Made by a program: the position numbers and the translations under genes. A model generated the notes under the pieces. That model was given only the letters and a program-made list of their open reading frames with translations. It made no database searches and had not been told where the DNA came from. A stretch of 64,000 bases of DNA from Crocinitomicaceae bacterium (GTDB lineage Bacteria; Bacteroidota; Bacteroidia; Flavobacteriales_D; Crocinitomicaceae). Location: the NCBI GenBank assembly GCA_014762645.1, contig JABURP010000099.1, forward strand, positions 1-64,000, written 5' to 3'. Shown here one piece after another: positions 24,480 to 32,723 of this stretch (position 1 is the first letter of the stretch; every line of letters begins with the position of its first letter).

Positions 24480-25721
24480 ATGGAAACTATGGAAAAGTTA
24501 TCTTCTGAACAACTCATGCAAATGGAAGACAAGTATGGTGCGCATAACTATCATCCGCTACCGGTTGTTTTGGCACGTGGAGAAGGCGTTCATGTTTGGG
24601 ACGTAGAAGGAAAGAAATATTATGACTTTTTATCAGCATACTCAGCCGTTAATCAGGGACACTGTCATCCAAAGATTGTAAATGCATTGGTAGATCAATC
24701 TAAAACACTGGCATTAACTTCAAGAGCATTTTATAATGACTCATTGGGGCCTTATGAAAAATTTGCCACTGAATTTTTTGGGTTTGACAAACTGTTGCCA
24801 ATGAATACAGGTGCTGAAGCGGTTGAAACAGCTATTAAGCTTTGCAGAAAATGGGCTTATGAAGTAAAAGGAGTAGAAAAAAATAAAGCTAAGATTGTTG
24901 TTTGTGAAAAGAACTTTCATGGAAGAACCACAACAATAGTATCCTTTTCAAGTGATTCAGGGTCAAAAGAGAATTTTGGACCATTCCCGGATGGGTTTGA
25001 AGCGATACCTTACAACGACCTGGACGCATTGGAAAAGGCTATGGATGATCCGAATATTGCCGGATTTATGGTGGAGCCTATTCAAGGTGAAGCTGGTGTA
25101 TTTGTTCCAGATGACGGTTATTTGAAAGCTGCTTATGAGATTTGTAAAAAGAATAATGCGCTTTTTATTGCAGACGAAGTTCAAACCGGAATTGCACGTA
25201 CAGGAAAACTGTTGGCGTGTGATCATGAAGGCGTTAAACCAGATGTGTTAATCCTCGGAAAAGCCATGTCAGGTGGTGCCTACCCGGTATCTGCTGTTTT
25301 GGCAAATGACGATATAATGATGGTGATCAAACCCGGTCAGCATGGTTCAACATTTGGTGGAAATCCGGTTGCAGGTAAAGTAGCAATAGCTGCTCTTGAG
25401 GTTGTACGGGATGAAAAACTTGCTCAAAATGCACAAGAACTTGGTGAGTTATTCCGAGCAGAAGTGCAAAAGCTTGTGGATAAGTACAATATTCTCAAAT
25501 TAGTACGTGGAAAAGGGTTGTTAAATGCATTGGTGGTGAACGATTCGCCGGAGAGCAAAACAGCCTGGAATATGTGCGTTAAGTTGAAAGATAACGGCAT
25601 GTTGGCGAAACCGACTCACGGAAACATTATTCGTTTTGCGCCACCGCTTGTTATGAATAAAGAACAGATTCTGGACTGTGTATCGATTATCGATAAGACG
25701 GTTGCAGAGTTTGAGAAATAA
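24480..25721 (+). CDS. rocD: Ornithine aminotransferase
   Basis: A 413-residue PLP enzyme converting ornithine and 2-oxoglutarate to glutamate semialdehyde and glutamate, in arginine and proline metabolism. Family marks are [52 protein letters not shown], the active-site lysine in [15 protein letters not shown] and HGSTFGGNP. The [12 protein letters not shown] and [12 protein letters not shown] stretches favour ornithine over acetylornithine aminotransferase (ArgD). No arginine genes lie nearby. A long, structured leader precedes it. Confidence 0.9.
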   Translation: METMEKLSSEQLMQMEDKYGAHNYHPLPVVLARGEGVHVWDVEGKKYYDFLSAYSAVNQGHCHPKIVNALVDQSKTLALTSRAFYNDSLGPYEKFATEFFGFDKLLPMNTGAEAVETAIKLCRKWAYEVKGVEKNKAKIVVCEKNFHGRTTTIVSFSSDSGSKENFGPFPDGFEAIPYNDLDALEKAMDDPNIAGFMVEPIQGEAGVFVPDDGYLKAAYEICKKNNALFIADEVQTGIARTGKLLACDHEGVKPDVLILGKAMSGGAYPVSAVLANDDIMMVIKPGQHGSTFGGNPVAGKVAIAALEVVRDEKLAQNAQELGELFRAEVQKLVDKYNILKLVRGKGLLNALVVNDSPESKTAWNMCVKLKDNGMLAKPTHGNIIRFAPPLVMNKEQILDCVSIIDKTVAEFEK

Positions 25722-25753
25722 GAATAAGTAGAATCGATATAAACCCTAGGAAG

Positions 25754-25797
25754 CCTGTTTCACAAAACCATTGTTTGGTTTGAAACAGGTTTTTTTT
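25754..25797. terminator. Bidirectional intrinsic terminator between convergent genes
   Basis: CCTGTTTC (25754-25761) pairs with GAAACAGG (25782-25789), with extra AACC/GGTT pairs inside, followed by eight T. It ends rocD, and the convergent gene's stop lies at 25796, so it probably serves as the boundary for both. Confidence 0.85.
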
Positions 25798-26830
25798 ATC
25801 GTGAAAAATTAATGGTAATGGATTTGCTTCCTTCCACATAGTTTCCGTCAAATACTGCAGGAACCCACCTTGGCATATTGTTTACCAAGACCTGAATTTC
25901 CTCATATTGACAGGCATTTACATTTCCGGAGATGATTTGTTCAAGCGTTACTTTTCCTGTGGTTGAAATATTGACCAGAATGATTACCTCATTTTTAAAT
26001 CCATCTTTACAACGACCGACATGGTGATCCAGGAAATCTTCTAATCCGCGCATTCCCGTGGGGAAATAGGCTTGGCGCTCAAGAGATGAAAAGACATCTT
26101 TTTTACCATTGTCATACATCTCACCTTTAATAAATCGCCCACGCTTAAACATCATTTTACAGGATATTTTCTTTTTATGCCCTGAATATTTGATCCATTT
26201 TCCATGTGGTAAGCCATTTTCATACTGAATTTTGCTTTTGAGACGACCAGAGAGGAAGTACTCCCGGTATTCACCTTTCCCGTCCATCACCTGAACTTCA
26301 CCTTCTTCACTATACGCTTGTATTAGGAGCTGTTTACTAAATTTATCAGAAGGATTCTCCTCAGAAAAATCTTTATTCAAAATCATCAGTTTATGAAGTT
26401 GTCCATTTTCAAAATAGGTCCAGGTAGTATCTACTTTGGTTCCCATGTTGAATTGTTCAATTGACTGAATAGATCCACTTTTATAATAACGGTGCAATTC
26501 ACCGTGAATAATTCCGAGATAATAATCGTAAACGGCTTTTAAATTGCCATTTTCATAGTAATAATGGAACTTCCCGTGCTGATTAGCCGGCTTCATACTG
26601 TGAATATAGGTACCGATCATTTGGAGGTTACCTGTAGACATGTAGTAGTCATGTACCAGTAGGGTAGAATCGGTATTACCGCGATACATTTGCCGATAAT
26701 ATGTGGCATTCTCTCTGTATTTGGTAATGTTCCACTCCGAATCAAGAAATATTGTATCCGGTGAAGCCGCATGTTGCTGAGCTATCCCAAAAGCAGGAAT
26801 TAAAATCAATATATATATGAAGTATTTCAA
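25796..26830 (-). CDS. Secreted MORN-variant protein with TonB-like C-terminus
   Basis: A 344-residue secreted protein (signal MKYFIYILILIPAFGIAQQ). Residues about 60-250 hold MORN-variant repeats of the YwqK type (HGKFHYYYENGNLKAVYDYYLG, HGELHRYYKSGSIQSIEQF, LPHGKWIKYSGHKKKISC). The last 80 residues (GLEDFLDHHVGRCKDGF, EVIILVNISTTGKVTLEQII, NNMPRWVPAVFDGNYVEGSKSITINF) resemble a TonB C-terminal domain. No membrane anchor or proline-rich spacer is present, so it is not a functional TonB. It overlaps the mtaB stop by four bases, an odd partner for a tRNA-modifying enzyme. Confidence 0.7.
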   Translation of the reverse strand: MKYFIYILILIPAFGIAQQHAASPDTIFLDSEWNITKYRENATYYRQMYRGNTDSTLLVHDYYMSTGNLQMIGTYIHSMKPANQHGKFHYYYENGNLKAVYDYYLGIIHGELHRYYKSGSIQSIEQFNMGTKVDTTWTYFENGQLHKLMILNKDFSEENPSDKFSKQLLIQAYSEEGEVQVMDGKGEYREYFLSGRLKSKIQYENGLPHGKWIKYSGHKKKISCKMMFKRGRFIKGEMYDNGKKDVFSSLERQAYFPTGMRGLEDFLDHHVGRCKDGFKNEVIILVNISTTGKVTLEQIISGNVNACQYEEIQVLVNNMPRWVPAVFDGNYVEGSKSITINFSR

Positions 26831-28137
26831 GCTACGGTTTCTGCTACTTTTATTTTTACCAATCCATCCCGGTCGATTTCAGCCAATTCAACATCAACTA
26901 TTTGATTCACGAGTTCAGGACGATAGTCTGTTTTTATCTTAACGTAATTTTCCGTAAATCCGTTAATTAAACCACCATTTTCTTCAGCTTCAAAGAGTAC
27001 TTTCTTCGTTTTACCCATTTGAGTAGAGTAAAAATGTCTTTTCTTCTTTTCAGATAAGATCTGAAGTTGGCGGCTCCTATCTCTTCTGACGTTTACCGGC
27101 ACAACATCTGACATTTTGCGGGCCGTTGTGTTTGCTCTTTCTGAGTAAGTGAATACGTGTAAATAAGATATGTCAAGATCTTTGATAAAGTTCACTGTCT
27201 TTAAAAATTCATCTTCCGTTTCTCCTGGAAATCCAACAATAACGTCTACTCCAATGCAAGCATCCGGCATCATCTCCTTAATTTTATTTACGCGGTTTCT
27301 GTAGAGTGTTGTATCATATTTACGGCGCATGGCCTTTAGTAAATCGTCAGATCCTGATTGAAGTGGAATATGAAAATGTGGAACAAAGTTGGTGGATGAA
27401 GCTACAAACTCAATTATTTCATTGCTGAGCAGGTTCGGTTCAATCGAAGAAATTCTCCAGCGATCAACCCCGTCTATTTTATCAAGCTCCTGAACTAATT
27501 CATAGAAATTTTCAGCACCTCCCTGGCCAAAATCACCGATATTAACTCCGGTGAGCACAACTTCCCGAACATCAGTAATAGCCAATTCGCGAGCTTCTGC
27601 CAGTGTCTCTTCTATGGATGCATTTCTACTCGTTCCCCTGGCAAGAGGAATAGTGCAAAACGTGCAGAAGTAATCACAACCATCCTGTATTTTTAGAAAG
27701 GAGCGCGTTCGGTCGCCCTGACTGTACGAAGGTACAAAGGTGCGTGTCTCTTTTATATTATTGGAAAGAACCTGAGCATTTTCCTTTTTCTCCAGGCTCT
27801 CTATATGATCGAGAATATTGAATTTCTCATTGGCTCCTAAAACGAGGTCTACTCCTGGAATCTCGGATATTTCAGAAGGTTTAAGTTGAGCATAACAACC
27901 AATCATGGTGATAAAAGCATCCGGGTTGATCTTCAGAGCACGCCTTACTACACTGCGACATTTCTTGTCTGCATTTTCAGTTACAGAACAGGTATTGATA
28001 ACAAAGATATCCGGTGTATCTGAAAAATCAACTTTTGCAAACCCTTGATCCTCAAAATTCCTTGCAATGGTGGAGGATTCTGAAAAATTTAGTTTGCACC
28101 CCAATGTATAAAAAGCGACCTTCTTAAATTGACTCAT
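26827..28137 (-). CDS. mtaB: tRNA t6A37 methylthiotransferase
   Basis: A 436-residue radical-SAM enzyme that adds a methylthio group to t6A37 of tRNAs, giving ms2t6A. The N-terminal UPF0004 domain reads FYTLGCKLNFSESSTI; the radical-SAM CxxxCxxC is DGCDYFCTFCTIPLARG; IPLQSGSDDLLKAMRR and VDVIVGFPGETEDEF are family signatures; the C-terminus has a TRAM-like region. FYTLGCKLN marks MtaB rather than MiaB. A -7 box TAACTTTG lies at 28143-28150 on the minus strand, just six bases before the ATG, so the transcript may be leaderless. Confidence 0.93.
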   Translation of the reverse strand: MSQFKKVAFYTLGCKLNFSESSTIARNFEDQGFAKVDFSDTPDIFVINTCSVTENADKKCRSVVRRALKINPDAFITMIGCYAQLKPSEISEIPGVDLVLGANEKFNILDHIESLEKKENAQVLSNNIKETRTFVPSYSQGDRTRSFLKIQDGCDYFCTFCTIPLARGTSRNASIEETLAEARELAITDVREVVLTGVNIGDFGQGGAENFYELVQELDKIDGVDRWRISSIEPNLLSNEIIEFVASSTNFVPHFHIPLQSGSDDLLKAMRRKYDTTLYRNRVNKIKEMMPDACIGVDVIVGFPGETEDEFLKTVNFIKDLDISYLHVFTYSERANTTARKMSDVVPVNVRRDRSRQLQILSEKKKRHFYSTQMGKTKKVLFEAEENGGLINGFTENYVKIKTDYRPELVNQIVDVELAEIDRDGLVKIKVAETVA

Positions 28138-28230
28138 TAATGCAAAGTTATGAAAATGAAATCGAGTATTAGGCCCTGAAAATCAATATTAATTCACAAA
28201 GCATGTTGAATACAGAAGTGATATAAAATG

Positions 28231-28259
28231 AAAAAACCCTGACAATGTTGCCAGGGTTT
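28231..28259 (-). terminator. Intrinsic terminator of the PUR-protein gene
   Basis: On the minus strand AAACCCTG pairs with CAGGGTTT around a short loop and runs into six T. It lies 22 bases after the DUF3276 stop codon. Confidence 0.85.
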
Positions 28260-28280
28260 CAGAATTTTATGTCTATTTAT

Positions 28281-28592
28281 TTAGAGTTCATCAAAGGTAA
28301 CTTCCTCTTTTTCTTCTCTTGGTTCTGGAGTTTTATATTCTCCTGTTTCCCATAATTCTTTGATCTTATCAAGGGCTTCGCTCATTCCTGAACTGAACTT
28401 GTCAAAGTCTTCTTTGTAAAGGAATATTTTGTGCTTTTCATACTCTGGTCTTCCGTCGTATTCTCCTGTCCGCTTACTCTCTGTGATTGTAAGGTATAGA
28501 TCTTTACCTCTTGTCGTCTTTACATCAAAAAAATAAGTCCTTTTTCCTGCTTTGACACGCTTCGAAAAAACTTCGTCGTTTCTCTCGTTCAT
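28281..28592 (-). CDS. DUF3276 PUR-domain nucleic-acid-binding protein
   Basis: A 103-residue protein with the PUR repeat fold: VFSKRVKAGKRTYFFDVKTTRGKDLYLTITESKR and HKIFLYKEDFDKFSSGMSEALDKIK, then an acidic tail. PUR-type proteins of Bacteroidota and spirochaetes bind single- and double-stranded DNA or RNA and can act as regulators. It is a short monocistronic gene bounded by its own terminator and a -7 box TAAATTTG at 28619-28626. Confidence 0.9.
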   Translation of the reverse strand: MNERNDEVFSKRVKAGKRTYFFDVKTTRGKDLYLTITESKRTGEYDGRPEYEKHKIFLYKEDFDKFSSGMSEALDKIKELWETGEYKTPEPREEKEEVTFDEL

Positions 28593-28618
28593 CTTTCCCT
28601 TTTTAATTTATAGATACA

Positions 28619-28626
28619 CAAATTTA
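28619..28626 (-). promoter_or_regulatory. -7 box of the PUR-protein gene
   Basis: TAAATTTG on the minus strand matches TANNTTTG, 27 bases before the ATG at 28592. No clear -33 TTG stands at the expected distance. Confidence 0.4.
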
Positions 28627-28656
28627 AAATTTCTATTGAAAATCGAAAATTTAATT

Positions 28657-29571
28657 TCATTTATTTGATTGGATATGTTGCAGTATTTCACTCCATTGAT
28701 CCACCTGAAACCATTTAATTTCCTCATTTTTTCTGAACCATGTATACTGTTTTTTTGCAAATCTTCGGGTATTCCTTTTTATGAGTTCAACGGCCTCTTT
28801 TAGGTCAATTTTACCGTCTAAGTGATCAATCATCTCCTGATATCCGACTGTTTTTAATGCCTTGAGGTCCTTATATTTATAAAGTGACTTTACTTCATCT
28901 AACAGACCTTGTTCCATCATGACATCAACACGCTTGTTGATTCTATCATATAATTCTTGTAGGTCCATTTCCAATCCAACCCACAAGGTCTTAAAGTCTC
29001 TTGGTTTTTTGGACATATTACGAAAAGAGGAGTATTTTTTTCCGGTGATTTCATAAACTTCAAGCGCTCTCATGACACGACGTGGGTTTTTCATGTCTGA
29101 AGCTTCATAAAATTCAGGATCAATTTGCTTTACTTCCTTTTGAAGTGCTTCAAGTCCTTCATTATCTAATCGTTCGAATAACCTTTCACGGATTTCTTCA
29201 CTGGCGGGAATGTCATCAATTCCATAGCACAAAGCGTTGATGTATAAGCCGCTTCCACCTACTGCTACACAAATTTGGTGTTTCTGATAAATGCTGTTGA
29301 GGCAGTTGATGGCGTCTGTCTCAAACATTCCGGCTGTGTATCGGTCGTGGATGGATCTTGAGTTAATGAAATGATGTTCAGCCTGACTAAGCTCTTCCGG
29401 GCTGGGCTTTGCTGTGCCTATTGACATTTCCTTATAAAATTGTCTGGAATCTGTTGATAGGATAGGGCAATTAAAGGTTTTGGCGAGTTCAAGGCTTAGA
29501 GATGTTTTTCCTACGGCAGTAGGGCCTACCAAAACAATAAGCAATTTTTGCGTATGTTTTAACTCATCCAT
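28657..29571 (-). CDS. miaA: tRNA dimethylallyltransferase
   Basis: A 304-residue enzyme that adds a dimethylallyl group to A37 of UNN-decoding tRNAs. Motifs are the P-loop VLVGPTAVGKTSLSLEL, STDSRQFYKEMSIGTAKP, VAVGGSGLYINALCYG and MKNPRRVMRALEVYEITGK. It is the last gene of a five-gene operon and overlaps the KdsC-like gene by 13 bases. In many Bacteroidota miaA sits next to unrelated genes, so operon membership does not imply a shared function. Confidence 0.93.
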   Translation of the reverse strand: MDELKHTQKLLIVLVGPTAVGKTSLSLELAKTFNCPILSTDSRQFYKEMSIGTAKPSPEELSQAEHHFINSRSIHDRYTAGMFETDAINCLNSIYQKHQICVAVGGSGLYINALCYGIDDIPASEEIRERLFERLDNEGLEALQKEVKQIDPEFYEASDMKNPRRVMRALEVYEITGKKYSSFRNMSKKPRDFKTLWVGLEMDLQELYDRINKRVDVMMEQGLLDEVKSLYKYKDLKALKTVGYQEMIDHLDGKIDLKEAVELIKRNTRRFAKKQYTWFRKNEEIKWFQVDQWSEILQHIQSNK

Positions 29572-30224
29572 TCATCTACGAGCTCTCGTATACAACCTTC
29601 ACCACCTCGCTTACACAGTATGATGTTCACCATTTTTTTAATTTCTTTAACGGCGTCAGCAGGGCAAGCTGTTAGACCTACGGCTTCCATGATATCTAAA
29701 TCGTTGATATCATCTCCGATATAAGCTACCTCTGAGAGTTCAATTCCCAGTTTTTCCATCCATTTGTTCAGGATTCCAAGTTTGCTGTCAGGCCCGACAT
29801 AAACATGTTGAATACCTAACATATCTGCACGATCCTGAATCACCTTGTGCTTGGTGCCGTGAGAAATAATCCCCACATGAATACCTTCTTTTACCAATCG
29901 TTTGATAGCTAAACCGTCTTTGGCGTTATACTTTTTAATTAAGTCACCATTTTCGGTGAAATACATGCCGCCATCTGTCATGGTACCATCTGCGTCAAGA
30001 ATTAGAAGTTTGATTTTTTTAGCATCAAAATCGGCAGACTTTTTCAGGTCTTTCAAGACAAGTACATCTAACGACACATCAAAGTATTCAGCAATTTGAA
30101 TCAGTTCTTCTGGTGTAGGATCCATTATGCGAACCTTTGGAATATGTATGGACCTCTCAAATTCAGAGATCGTCATGTCCTTGTTTTTACATAAGAAGTT
30201 CAAATTGCTGTTGTAATGATTCAT
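29559..30224 (-). CDS. HTH-fused KdsC-like HAD phosphatase
   Basis: A 221-residue protein. Residues 1-60 align with an XRE-type HTH (NLNFLCKNKDMTISEFERS to EYFDVSLDVLVLKDL), although the recognition helix is altered. Residues 70-221 are a KdsC/YrbI-like HAD phosphatase: LLILDADGTMTDGGMYF (nucleophile D77, general acid D79), GIISHGT, and AYIGDDINDLDIMEAVG. KdsC hydrolyses Kdo 8-phosphate and has no HTH. Neighbours are a DAHP-synthase-family enzyme and an RPE-CBS fusion, so the phosphatase may act on a related ulosonic acid phosphate. The start is supported by position 29 bases after the DAHPS stop. Confidence 0.8.
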   Translation of the reverse strand: MNHYNSNLNFLCKNKDMTISEFERSIHIPKVRIMDPTPEELIQIAEYFDVSLDVLVLKDLKKSADFDAKKIKLLILDADGTMTDGGMYFTENGDLIKKYNAKDGLAIKRLVKEGIHVGIISHGTKHKVIQDRADMLGIQHVYVGPDSKLGILNKWMEKLGIELSEVAYIGDDINDLDIMEAVGLTACPADAVKEIKKMVNIILCKRGGEGCIRELVDEWMS

Positions 30225-30253
30225 GTCAGGTTATTTGGATGAATTTACATATT

Positions 30254-31252
30254 CTAGATGATTTTACAACCAACGGCCTGAGCAACGGGTGGCAAGGATT
30301 TCAATAAGTTCTTAAACATATCATGATCCAGTTGTTGTGCAGCATCTGATTTTGCCACGGATGGATCTGGATGAACCTCAATAAGCAATCCGTCAATCCC
30401 CATAGCTACACATGCTCTTGTAAGGTCAGGAACACCATATCTGTGGCCCATAGCGTGAGACGGATCCAGAACAACTGGTAAGTTTGTGTGTTCTTTCAAA
30501 AAGGCTACACCACATAAATCCAATGTGAATCGCGTTTTAGTTTCAAAGGTACGTATACCCCTTTCACATAAAATTACATTTTCGTTTCCACCGGAGAGAA
30601 CAAATTCGGCACATTGTACAAATTCTTGTAAAGTAGATCCAAATCCTCTTTTAATTAAAACCGGCTTATTTGTTTTGGCACAAGCGCGCAAAATACCCTG
30701 ATCATACATGGCTTTAGCACCAACCTGAATCACATCTGAATATTCAATCACATCATGAACGTGTGTGGCATCACGTACCTCTGTTATTACGTTCAGGCCA
30801 TATTCTTCTTTCATTTTCTTCAGGAGCTTCAATCCTTCCAGTCCAAGGCCCTGAAAACTATAAGGAGACGTTCTGGGTTTATAGCAACCGCCTCTTAGGG
30901 TAGTTAACCCGAGTTCTTTCAATAAATCAGATGATTGCCTTATTTGTTCTTCAGATTCAACAGAACAAGGTCCTGCGATTACAAGGACATTACCTGTATT
31001 ACCGCCAATAGTTACATTACCAATTTTTACTTCTCTTGTATGCTCCAGATACTGTCTGGAAGACAATTGCATGTCATTTTCAAAAACATATTTGTCATGC
31101 ACGAGTGGTTCAAGCTCAACAGGTATCTCTTTCATTCCTGATGATGAAACCAATACAAATTTGTCCTCTGCTTCTATAACAAAAGCTTTTATATCGTTGC
31201 CAATTTGTTTAGCTCTTTCTAGCCCGGTTTCTTTGCTTAAGTGAATGATCAT
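30254..31252 (-). CDS. DAHP synthase, type I-beta with N-terminal ACT-like domain
   Basis: A 332-residue enzyme joining phosphoenolpyruvate and erythrose 4-phosphate in the shikimate pathway. Residues about 1-75 resemble the ferredoxin-like regulatory domain of Thermotoga-type DAHP synthases. The barrel carries [59 protein letters not shown] and [14 protein letters not shown]. There is no C-terminal chorismate mutase. The superfamily also includes KdsA (Kdo 8-phosphate synthase), and the neighbours are Kdo-like, but the [11 protein letters not shown] motif points to DAHP synthase. It overlaps the RPE-CBS gene by four bases. Confidence 0.85.
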   Translation of the reverse strand: MIIHLSKETGLERAKQIGNDIKAFVIEAEDKFVLVSSSGMKEIPVELEPLVHDKYVFENDMQLSSRQYLEHTREVKIGNVTIGGNTGNVLVIAGPCSVESEEQIRQSSDLLKELGLTTLRGGCYKPRTSPYSFQGLGLEGLKLLKKMKEEYGLNVITEVRDATHVHDVIEYSDVIQVGAKAMYDQGILRACAKTNKPVLIKRGFGSTLQEFVQCAEFVLSGGNENVILCERGIRTFETKTRFTLDLCGVAFLKEHTNLPVVLDPSHAMGHRYGVPDLTRACVAMGIDGLLIEVHPDPSVAKSDAAQQLDHDMFKNLLKSLPPVAQAVGCKII

Positions 31253-32262
31253 AGTTCTCCTTTGATTAGGTTCATAAAGTTGATACTTCCAAGTGCTTTT
31301 CCATTATCGTCCAGCACAGGAAGATACATGATAGTTTTTGTCTCCTTTTTAATAAATCGCAGTAATTGATGTACCGTAAAGGTTCCTTTTACAGTGAGGG
31401 GCTGATTGTTTATAAGATCAGGAACTTCCAGGCTGTTCAAATCATCAATGTGTTCCAGAAGTCCTCTACGCAGATCTGCATTTCCAATAATACCTACTAA
31501 ATCATGATTATCTGATAAAACCAGTAAAAATCCCAGTTTACCCTCATTCATTTTAATCAGGATATTCTTAATCGTGAGTTCAGATTCAAATATCACAGGT
31601 GATTCATCCAGTCCGCGCATGAAATCCTGAACCTGAAAATGGGATTCAATTTCGTTTAGCTTTAAATTTAAAAGTGCGGTATTAATGTTAGAAGAGTTAA
31701 AAAGGTACGACCCAGAGACAGAAGCATAAACTCCCATATTTCTTAAGATAAAGGATACTTCTCCATTTACACCGCCATCAACATGTACGCGTTTGTTGGG
31801 GTATTTCTGTTGAAATTCCCTGATTTTTCTGAAGTTACTTTTGTCAAAATCCCCACCGCTTTTACCCGGAATGGTAGCCATAAACAAAATGAAATCGAAA
31901 TCTTCTGCGTATTGTTCAAAGACGTCAATACTGGTTTCAGATGTAATAGCTAATCCTAACTGACCAGAAAATTCTTTTGGTACATCCAGCGTTTTATCTT
32001 TAAGGTCCTCATACTGAAATGTCACAAATTCAATATCAAAACTGGATAGTGCTGGCATGAATCTTCGTGGATCAGGTGTTATAATGTGCAGATCAATCGG
32101 AATGTGCGATTCTCGTTGAATAATTTCAATATCAGTAAATACGTTTAGATCGTCATTGCAATCTACATGGATCATATCCACATGACTTTCATTGAGGTTC
32201 TTAATCGTATCGATTAATTTCTCATTTTTCTTGTCAGAGTATATGGACGCAGATATTTTCAT
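31249..32262 (-). CDS. Ribulose-phosphate 3-epimerase-like barrel fused to a CBS pair
   Basis: A 337-residue fusion. Residues 1-205 follow ribulose-5-phosphate 3-epimerase: metal ligands at DMIHVDCND (H32, D34), PIDLHII (H59) and VHVDGGVN (D162), with [14 protein letters not shown] as the phosphate loop and GSYLF at the end. One usual His near VTFQYED is lost. Residues 208-337 are two CBS domains. [15 protein letters not shown] and [13 protein letters not shown] closely resemble the CBS pair of KdsD (arabinose-5-phosphate isomerase). RPE-CBS fusions are not the standard form of either enzyme. The reaction is not settled; a pentulose phosphate is likely, and the CBS pair could bind a nucleotide effector. 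It overlaps both neighbours by four bases. Confidence 0.8.
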   Translation of the reverse strand: MKISASIYSDKKNEKLIDTIKNLNESHVDMIHVDCNDDLNVFTDIEIIQRESHIPIDLHIITPDPRRFMPALSSFDIEFVTFQYEDLKDKTLDVPKEFSGQLGLAITSETSIDVFEQYAEDFDFILFMATIPGKSGGDFDKSNFRKIREFQQKYPNKRVHVDGGVNGEVSFILRNMGVYASVSGSYLFNSSNINTALLNLKLNEIESHFQVQDFMRGLDESPVIFESELTIKNILIKMNEGKLGFLLVLSDNHDLVGIIGNADLRRGLLEHIDDLNSLEVPDLINNQPLTVKGTFTVHQLLRFIKKETKTIMYLPVLDDNGKALGSINFMNLIKGEL

Positions 32263-32660
32263 TCTTCGCTTTTCAATTCAACAAAATTTTCATCACAAAC
32301 AGCAATCCTGAAACTTGCGTTTCCAAAAACTTCTTTCTTGAGGTCCTGTTCCAATAAAGTAATATTGGTTTTGCGTTCATCTGAAGGTATGTCTTTGTCC
32401 TTGTTTGCAACCATTTTTAAAATTAACGAACCTTCACCGTCTCCTAGTTTTGAACTTGTTAACATGATGGAGTGTGTGTGCTCAAAAATCAGGTTGTTTT
32501 GTTCAAAATAGTCCGCTACTGGTTCTACATAGCTTTGCATTTCTTCTGTGTAATAAATTTCCAGATTTCCTCTCGTGTACTTTTCACCAAAACTGGTTTG
32601 GCAGGATGTTACAGGAAACATGGCTAAAAGTAAAATGAAGTATGTAATTTTAGGTCTGAT
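32259..32660 (-). CDS. Lipoprotein with a probable non-ATG start (ATC)
   Basis: The track gives a 120-residue ORF from ATG 32621, which lacks a signal peptide start. Reading upstream in frame gives KITYFILLLAMFPVTSCQ, a lipoprotein signal with lipobox VTSC. No ATG, GTG or TTG lies between this and the in-frame stop, but ATC at 32658-32660 (MRPKITYFILLLAM) is six bases after AAGGG, a rare Shine-Dalgarno-like sequence. ATT at 32646 is an alternative. A strong promoter just upstream leaves only about 15-20 bases of leader. The mature protein (SFGEKYTRGNLEIYYTEEMQSYV, ADYFEQNNLIFEHTHSIMLTSS) is unknown. First gene of the operon. Confidence 0.6.
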   Translation of the reverse strand: MRPKITYFILLLAMFPVTSCQTSFGEKYTRGNLEIYYTEEMQSYVEPVADYFEQNNLIFEHTHSIMLTSSKLGDGEGSLILKMVANKDKDIPSDERKTNITLLEQDLKKEVFGNASFRIAVCDENFVELKSEE

Positions 32661-32681
32661 AGGGGTCCCTTTTTATAAACA

Positions 32682-32713
32682 CAAAAGTACGTTCTCAACG
32701 TTTGTCGCGCAAA
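32682..32713 (-). promoter_or_regulatory. Promoter of the lipoprotein-RPE/CBS-DAHPS-KdsC-miaA operon
   Basis: On the minus strand TTTG (32710-32713) and TACTTTTG (32682-32689) match -33 and -7 with a 20-base spacer. The predicted start near 32676 lies only about 16 bases before the ATC start codon proposed for the lipoprotein gene. Confidence 0.7.
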
Positions 32714-32723
32714 GATAGCAGTT

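Noticed and set aside
32259-32621. Accepting the ATG 32621 start for the lipoprotein gene
   Set aside because: That start loses the hydrophobic signal, and the lipobox cysteine would be only seven residues in. The upstream in-frame signal peptide argues for an earlier start.
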